Positions 59,281 through 64,000 of a stretch of 64,000 nt of DNA are shown piece after piece. Origin of the DNA: Bacillus andreraoultii (GTDB lineage Bacteria > Bacillota > Bacilli > Bacillales > Caldibacillaceae). The notes under the pieces are model-generated. The model saw only the letters and a list, made by a program, of their open reading frames with translations, searched no databases and was not told where the DNA came from. The stretch lies in NCBI RefSeq assembly GCF_001244735.1, contig NZ_LN868935.1, forward strand, positions 548,344 through 612,343, written 5' to 3'. A program made the position numbers and the translations under genes. Positions within the stretch are counted from its first letter, which is position 1; the number at the start of each line of letters is the position of its first letter.

Positions 59281-60842
59281 TCACAGAAATTCAGAAACTT
59301 ATTATAACTTATGGATTACCAAGCCTTTTCGGCTTTATTGTAATTCATTAAAAAAATGAAAAAAGAATCCATTTCTGTTAAAGTTAAAGTAACCAAAACA
59401 AAAACCAAACAGAAAGGACTCTTTATATGGTTACTTTAACGCAAAAAACACTTGATTTCAATCATAAAATTAAATTGTCAAATGATGGAGGTTCTCTTTC
59501 CTCCGATACAGGTGAGTTTCTTTTTAGAGAATTCGATGAAAAAATTGGTTTTTCAAAGACTTTAGTTAAGTACTTGAGACTTAACGATTCAAGGAAATAT
59601 TATCTTCATTCAAATGAAAACTTGTTACGTCAAAAAGTCTATCAAATCATTGCCGGGTATGCGGAAGATGATGCGGCTGATCAGTTGACTCATGATCCTG
59701 TGTTTAAGGAAATCATTGAAACTCCAACACTTGCTTCCCAGCCCAGTTTGTCTCGCTTTTATACACGATTTGATAAAGATTCAATTGAACAATTAAATCT
59801 GGCTAACCAAGAAATGCTTGATAAGATTCATTGTTTTCGACAATCGAAAGAGTTATTTATCGACTTGGATTCGACTCATTCGGATACATATGGGGACCAA
59901 GAATCTTCGTCATATAATACTCATTATGGCACGATGGGTTTTCATCCATTAGTCGCCTTTGATGGTGCGACTGGTGACTTTTTGAAAGCACAACTCCGTC
60001 CCGGAAATGTTTATACATCAAATGGTGTGGTGGAATTTATTCGGCCTCTCATTAAACATTATAACGAAATGTTTCCGGAAACTACCCTGTTTCTTCGTGG
60101 AGATAGTGGGTTTGCTGTTCCGGGATTATACGATCTGTGTGAAGAAGAATCTGTTTTGTATATTATTCGGTTGAAATCGAATTCACAACTACAAAGTTTA
60201 GCGAAGGAATACCATCCTTCTTCCGCACCTTTAGATGTTTCCAAGACGGAAACCTATTATGAAGAAACGATTTACCAAGCAAAATCATGGTCAAAACCAA
60301 GAAGGGTGATTATTCAATCGGTACGTCCTGCAGGTGAGCTGTTCTTTACCCATTCCTTTTTTGTTACTAACTTTGAATTAGCTTTTCCTCAAGATATCGT
60401 CCGAGCTTATCAAAAAAGAGGGACGATGGAAAACTATATCAAAGAAGCAAAAAATGGCTTTTACTTTGATCATATGAATAGCCACGCTTTTCTAGTGAAC
60501 GAAGTAAAAATGATGTTAACACTTCTTGCATATAATTTGACCAATTGGTTACGAACTCTTTGTTTTCCGGAAGGTCAAAAAACTATGCAAATTGATACGA
60601 TACGTACTCGGTTAATTAAAGCGGCAAGTAAAGTCGTGAAATCAGGCAGATCCCTTTACTTCAAACTATCATCGAGTTTTGTGTATCAAAATTTCTTTTG
60701 GGATGTACTGAATCGAATTCAAAAACTACAATTGGAATGACCAATAGAATACTTCTCATAACTGAAAAAAATAAATTTTTCAGTCAAGGGGGAAGTATGC
60801 CCAAAATACCAGAGTTGTTCTATTGAAAATTCAGTTATTTTA
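59277..60842 (+). mobile_element. IS1380-family insertion sequence (approximate ends)
   Basis: About 1.57 kb around an intact IS1380-type transposase. Ends are estimated from weakly matching inverted sequences TATTCACAGAAATTCAG (left) and, read inward, AAATAACTGAATTTTCA (right). I could not confirm the exact termini or a target duplication. The upstream region has a CCTTTTCGGCTT-rich leader and a spaced AGAAAGGACTC binding site. Confidence 0.7.
59427..60740 (+). CDS. IS1380-family transposase
   Basis: 437-residue IS4-superfamily DDE transposase. N-terminal GGSLSSDTGEFLFREFDEKIGF and LRQKVYQIIAGYAEDDAADQLTHDPVFKEI are typical. Catalytic Asp in FIDLDSTHSDTYG, Asp in LFLRGDSGFAVPGLYD and Glu in RGTMENYIKEAKNGF. 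Full length with no frameshift. AGAAAGGACTC lies upstream of the ATG. Confidence 0.93.
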   Translation: MVTLTQKTLDFNHKIKLSNDGGSLSSDTGEFLFREFDEKIGFSKTLVKYLRLNDSRKYYLHSNENLLRQKVYQIIAGYAEDDAADQLTHDPVFKEIIETPTLASQPSLSRFYTRFDKDSIEQLNLANQEMLDKIHCFRQSKELFIDLDSTHSDTYGDQESSSYNTHYGTMGFHPLVAFDGATGDFLKAQLRPGNVYTSNGVVEFIRPLIKHYNEMFPETTLFLRGDSGFAVPGLYDLCEEESVLYIIRLKSNSQLQSLAKEYHPSSAPLDVSKTETYYEETIYQAKSWSKPRRVIIQSVRPAGELFFTHSFFVTNFELAFPQDIVRAYQKRGTMENYIKEAKNGFYFDHMNSHAFLVNEVKMMLTLLAYNLTNWLRTLCFPEGQKTMQIDTIRTRLIKAASKVVKSGRSLYFKLSSSFVYQNFFWDVLNRIQKLQLE

Positions 60843-60901
60843 TGAATTGGCTACGGTTCTTAATTAAATACCGTTATGTTCAACTAATTTAACAAATTTT
60901 A

Positions 60902-61606
60902 TCAAATGGGATTTGTAGCTATGAATATTTCAGGTATATTATTTTCTTCAATTAAAAAACGATAAATAAGGTCACTCTTGATAATTGGTTTATCGTCATC
61001 AATATTTAGATATGACTTTTCCATTAGAAAGACAACAATTCCCATAAACAAATCAACTATTTGGAGAGGTATAGATTTATGTGATTCTTTATACCAAGCT
61101 TTATTAACATAGTATTTCATACCACGATAAATTGCATGTGCATTCATTTGCTGTTTTAATTTTGAATATACTCTCATTCTTCCATATTCAGGACTGTGAT
61201 CAACTACAATTTCAACTGTTCTATAATCATTTGAAAGACCCCTAGTTAATCCATAAAAGAGCCTTTCCGGAATTTTAACATAAAATAAATTACGTAATTC
61301 TGTAACTGTGATGTTAGCATTTCTAGCAAAATTAAATGCAATATCATTATCCACGACAAATATGTTAATTTGTAAGTTTGTTTTTATGAAATGGTGTAAA
61401 CGATATATGTAGGGAGTAAGGTCCTTATCATTATTATATTCCGTAAAATGATATTCACTCTTCTTACCAGTCATCCTTAAAATTTTGTTTATATCTGCTA
61501 CTATACCATCACACTTAGATTGTTCAACACCGTATGCGCCATAATAGGAATATTTTTTCTCTGCATCCAATTTATTAGACTCATCAAAAAAGATATTATA
61601 TTTCAA
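60902..61606 (-). CDS. DUF3800 protein
   Basis: 234 residues, DUF3800, a family with an RNase H-like fold often found near mobile elements and defence genes. NIFFDESNKLDAEKKYSYYGAYG at the N terminus, VEIVVDHSPEYGRMRVY in the middle and LQIVDLFMGIVVFL near the end carry conserved acidic residues. TTG start at 61606 with GTAGGTGATGACC upstream. Its own terminator is not evident; the IS1380 right end is 60 bases away. No biochemical role is established to my knowledge. Confidence 0.8.
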   Translation of the reverse strand: MKYNIFFDESNKLDAEKKYSYYGAYGVEQSKCDGIVADINKILRMTGKKSEYHFTEYNNDKDLTPYIYRLHHFIKTNLQINIFVVDNDIAFNFARNANITVTELRNLFYVKIPERLFYGLTRGLSNDYRTVEIVVDHSPEYGRMRVYSKLKQQMNAHAIYRGMKYYVNKAWYKESHKSIPLQIVDLFMGIVVFLMEKSYLNIDDDKPIIKSDLIYRFLIEENNIPEIFIATNPI

Positions 61607-61705
61607 AGGTCATCACCTACTTGACTAAAAATGAATATTTGTTTATAATTTACATATATTATAGCATGTATTACTTCCAATCACCGTTTTGATAGGAAGT
61701 TTTTA

Positions 61706-61753
61706 AGAAAAGACCACCCAGTCACCGTTTTGACAGGAGTGGTCTTTTTTCTA
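61706..61753. terminator. Bidirectional terminator
   Basis: GAAAAGACCAC / GTGGTCTTTTTTC stem enclosing GTCACCGTTTTGACAGGA. A similar ATCACCGTTTTGATAGGA lies 40 bases to the left. Separates the DUF3732 remnant from the DUF3800 gene. Confidence 0.75.
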
Positions 61754-61813
61754 TCTACATGATCTCACAGATTTATAGTAGTATACTTAGATAAATTCGC
61801 ATAATTTTTACAC

Positions 61814-62268
61814 TTACTTAGTTTTATTAATTTCATTTATTAGATAGTTACCGTCTCTAAATTCTTCAACTAAATGAATATTCTCTAAACCTTGTTTCTC
61901 CCAAATTTCTGGAGGGATATGTTCTACTATTATCATTTGAAACGATTCTTCTCTTTCAAGTATTTTTTCCATAAAATAATTTAGGACTTTAAATGCAATA
62001 GATATCTTTTGTCTATCAGTACCTTTTATTTCTTGATTATCTTTTGGTTTGCCATCATCATAATATGGCCTACTGGGTTGGTCTAAGAAGAGAAAACTTG
62101 GAACGTATGGTGATTTAACCTGTAAGAGTAAATCATGCAATCCAAGAAACAAGCATATATGTAAAAATAAGTCATTTGAACTACTACCAACAGTATTAAT
62201 AATATTTGGTGTCTTTGGTTCCCTTAATTTAAGGGTTCTATCGGAGTAGTTAAAAACAGCCTTTAGCC
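61814..62268 (-). pseudogene. C-terminal remnant of a DUF3732 (ABC-3C-type) ATPase
   Basis: Open minus-strand frame of about 150 codons with no start. It reads WLKAVFNYSDRTLKLREPK, INTVGSSSNDLFLHICLFLG, then the Walker-B-like SFLFLDQPSRPYYDDGKP, and FQMIIVEHIPPEIWEKQGL. This matches the last part of DUF3732 proteins, the ATPases of ABC three-component systems linked to phage defence. The N-terminal P-loop and coiled coil are missing upstream, so the gene is broken near 62268. The TTG at 62152 would give only 112 residues. Confidence 0.6.
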
Positions 62269-62466
62269 AGCATAATTGTCGAGAGCTTTGCTGCTTTTAT
62301 CTAGATATTCTTGTATTAACTCTTCTAGCCAAGTTATTATTGAAGTTTTTTTATCTTCATGGGAGGTTAAACCTATACGAACAAACAACGCTAATCTGTC
62401 ATCCATTTGTTCCACTTTTAGTATTTTTACGTCTTCTAATCCTGGCATAATTATGTTATTATTCAT
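62263..62466 (-). pseudogene. Short frame with ISL3-transposase-like N terminus
   Basis: 67 codons. The first 30 residues (NNNIIMPGLEDVKILKVEQM then DDRLALFVRI) resemble the start of ISL3-family transposases, without the following Cys-rich domain. The rest (WLEELIQEYLDKSSKALDNY) is not recognised. AAAGGGAG lies upstream of the ATG. It overlaps the start of the DUF3732 remnant in another frame, which suggests a deletion junction here. Confidence 0.35.
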
Positions 62467-62540
62467 TTGCACACGACTCCCTTTCTTTAACTTGTTTCTG
62501 GCAATTCAAGTATAAAAGGAAATTAGGAGTTAAAATGGTA

Positions 62541-62594
62541 CCTGTAGGTAGGACACTTGAAAAAGAGGGTTTCACCTACAGGTATTTTTTTATA
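62541..62594 (+). terminator. Terminator inside the IS3 left end
   Basis: ACCTGTAGGT / ACCTACAGGT perfect 10-bp stem, then ATTTTTTTAT, located between the IS tip and the transposase start. It would block transcription entering from outside. Confidence 0.85.
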
Positions 62595-62615
62595 TACTTG
62601 AATTTTAGAATATGA

Positions 62616-63959
<1,344 letters not shown>

Positions 63960-64000
63960 CCTCTTTTTTTATTGTGTCCTTGACATAGGTACCATTTTAA

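Noticed and set aside
61679..61738. Two copies of TCACCGTTTTGA(T/C)AGGA, 40 bp apart
   Set aside because: Only two copies; the second is simply the loop of a terminator. Too little for a repeat system.

Overview
The window is chromosomal DNA of a low-GC Gram-positive, spore-former-type bacterium of the Bacillaceae. The evidence is the gene content and synteny: pur operon, YerA/YerB/YerC/PcrB/PcrA/LigA/CamS block, ptsGHI with GlcT, PbuG/PbuO, GuaA, FumC, class D sortase. It is also AT-rich and has GGAGG-type ribosome binding sites. I could not assign a genus.

Layout. 1-10.4 kb: distal part of the de novo purine operon, purC-S-Q-L-F-M-N-H-D, on +. It is interrupted at purF/purM and purH/purD by copies of a ~160 bp interspersed repeat. 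10.4-21.2 kb: camS, ligA, pcrA, pcrB, yerC, yerB and yerA on -, an order inverted relative to B. subtilis, with two arrays of 52-bp tandem repeats between pcrB and yerC. 21.3-30.7 kb: a small YgaP-type membrane gene, a stand-alone purB with its own PurR operator, ptsI, ptsH, ptsG, glcT (with a RAT/terminator switch) and pbuG (PurR operator plus guanine riboswitch). 31-41.7 kb: vanZ-like gene, guaA (guanine riboswitch), XRE-TPR regulator with a divergent MFS exporter, S66 peptidase, fumC, pbuO (PurR operator). 41.9-43.4 kb: an IS256-family element. 43.7-52 kb: an orphan oligopeptide-binding lipoprotein, a second GlcT-type PTS operon (EIIA, antiterminator, NagP-like EIICB), an MFS gene, a DUF5658 gene and a class D sortase operon. 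52.2-64 kb: accessory DNA with unknown genes, two CBO0543-type membrane proteins, an Rgg-family regulator locus, an MFS exporter, truncated genes, IS1380 and IS3 elements, a DUF3800 gene and the tail of a DUF3732 (ABC-3C type) ATPase.

How it fits together. Purine supply is controlled at several levels here. Three PurR-type operators (GAAC/GAAT-N24-25-GTTC) precede purB, pbuG and pbuO, and two guanine-class riboswitches precede pbuG and guaA. Sugar uptake has two near-identical antitermination targets and two GlcT-like proteins, so cross-talk is possible.

The most novel candidate is at 55.4-58.2 kb. A divergent 30-residue hydrophobic peptide gene ending in Gly-Gly lies upstream of an Rgg regulator. 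A 16-bp dyad between them recurs upstream of the MFS exporter with the same orientation and the same distance to the -10 box. This has the architecture of an Rgg-SHP peptide quorum-sensing circuit. Other points of interest are the 52-bp-period arrays (five loci) and the nine-copy structured interspersed repeat. Everything is read from sequence and family knowledge; no searches were run.
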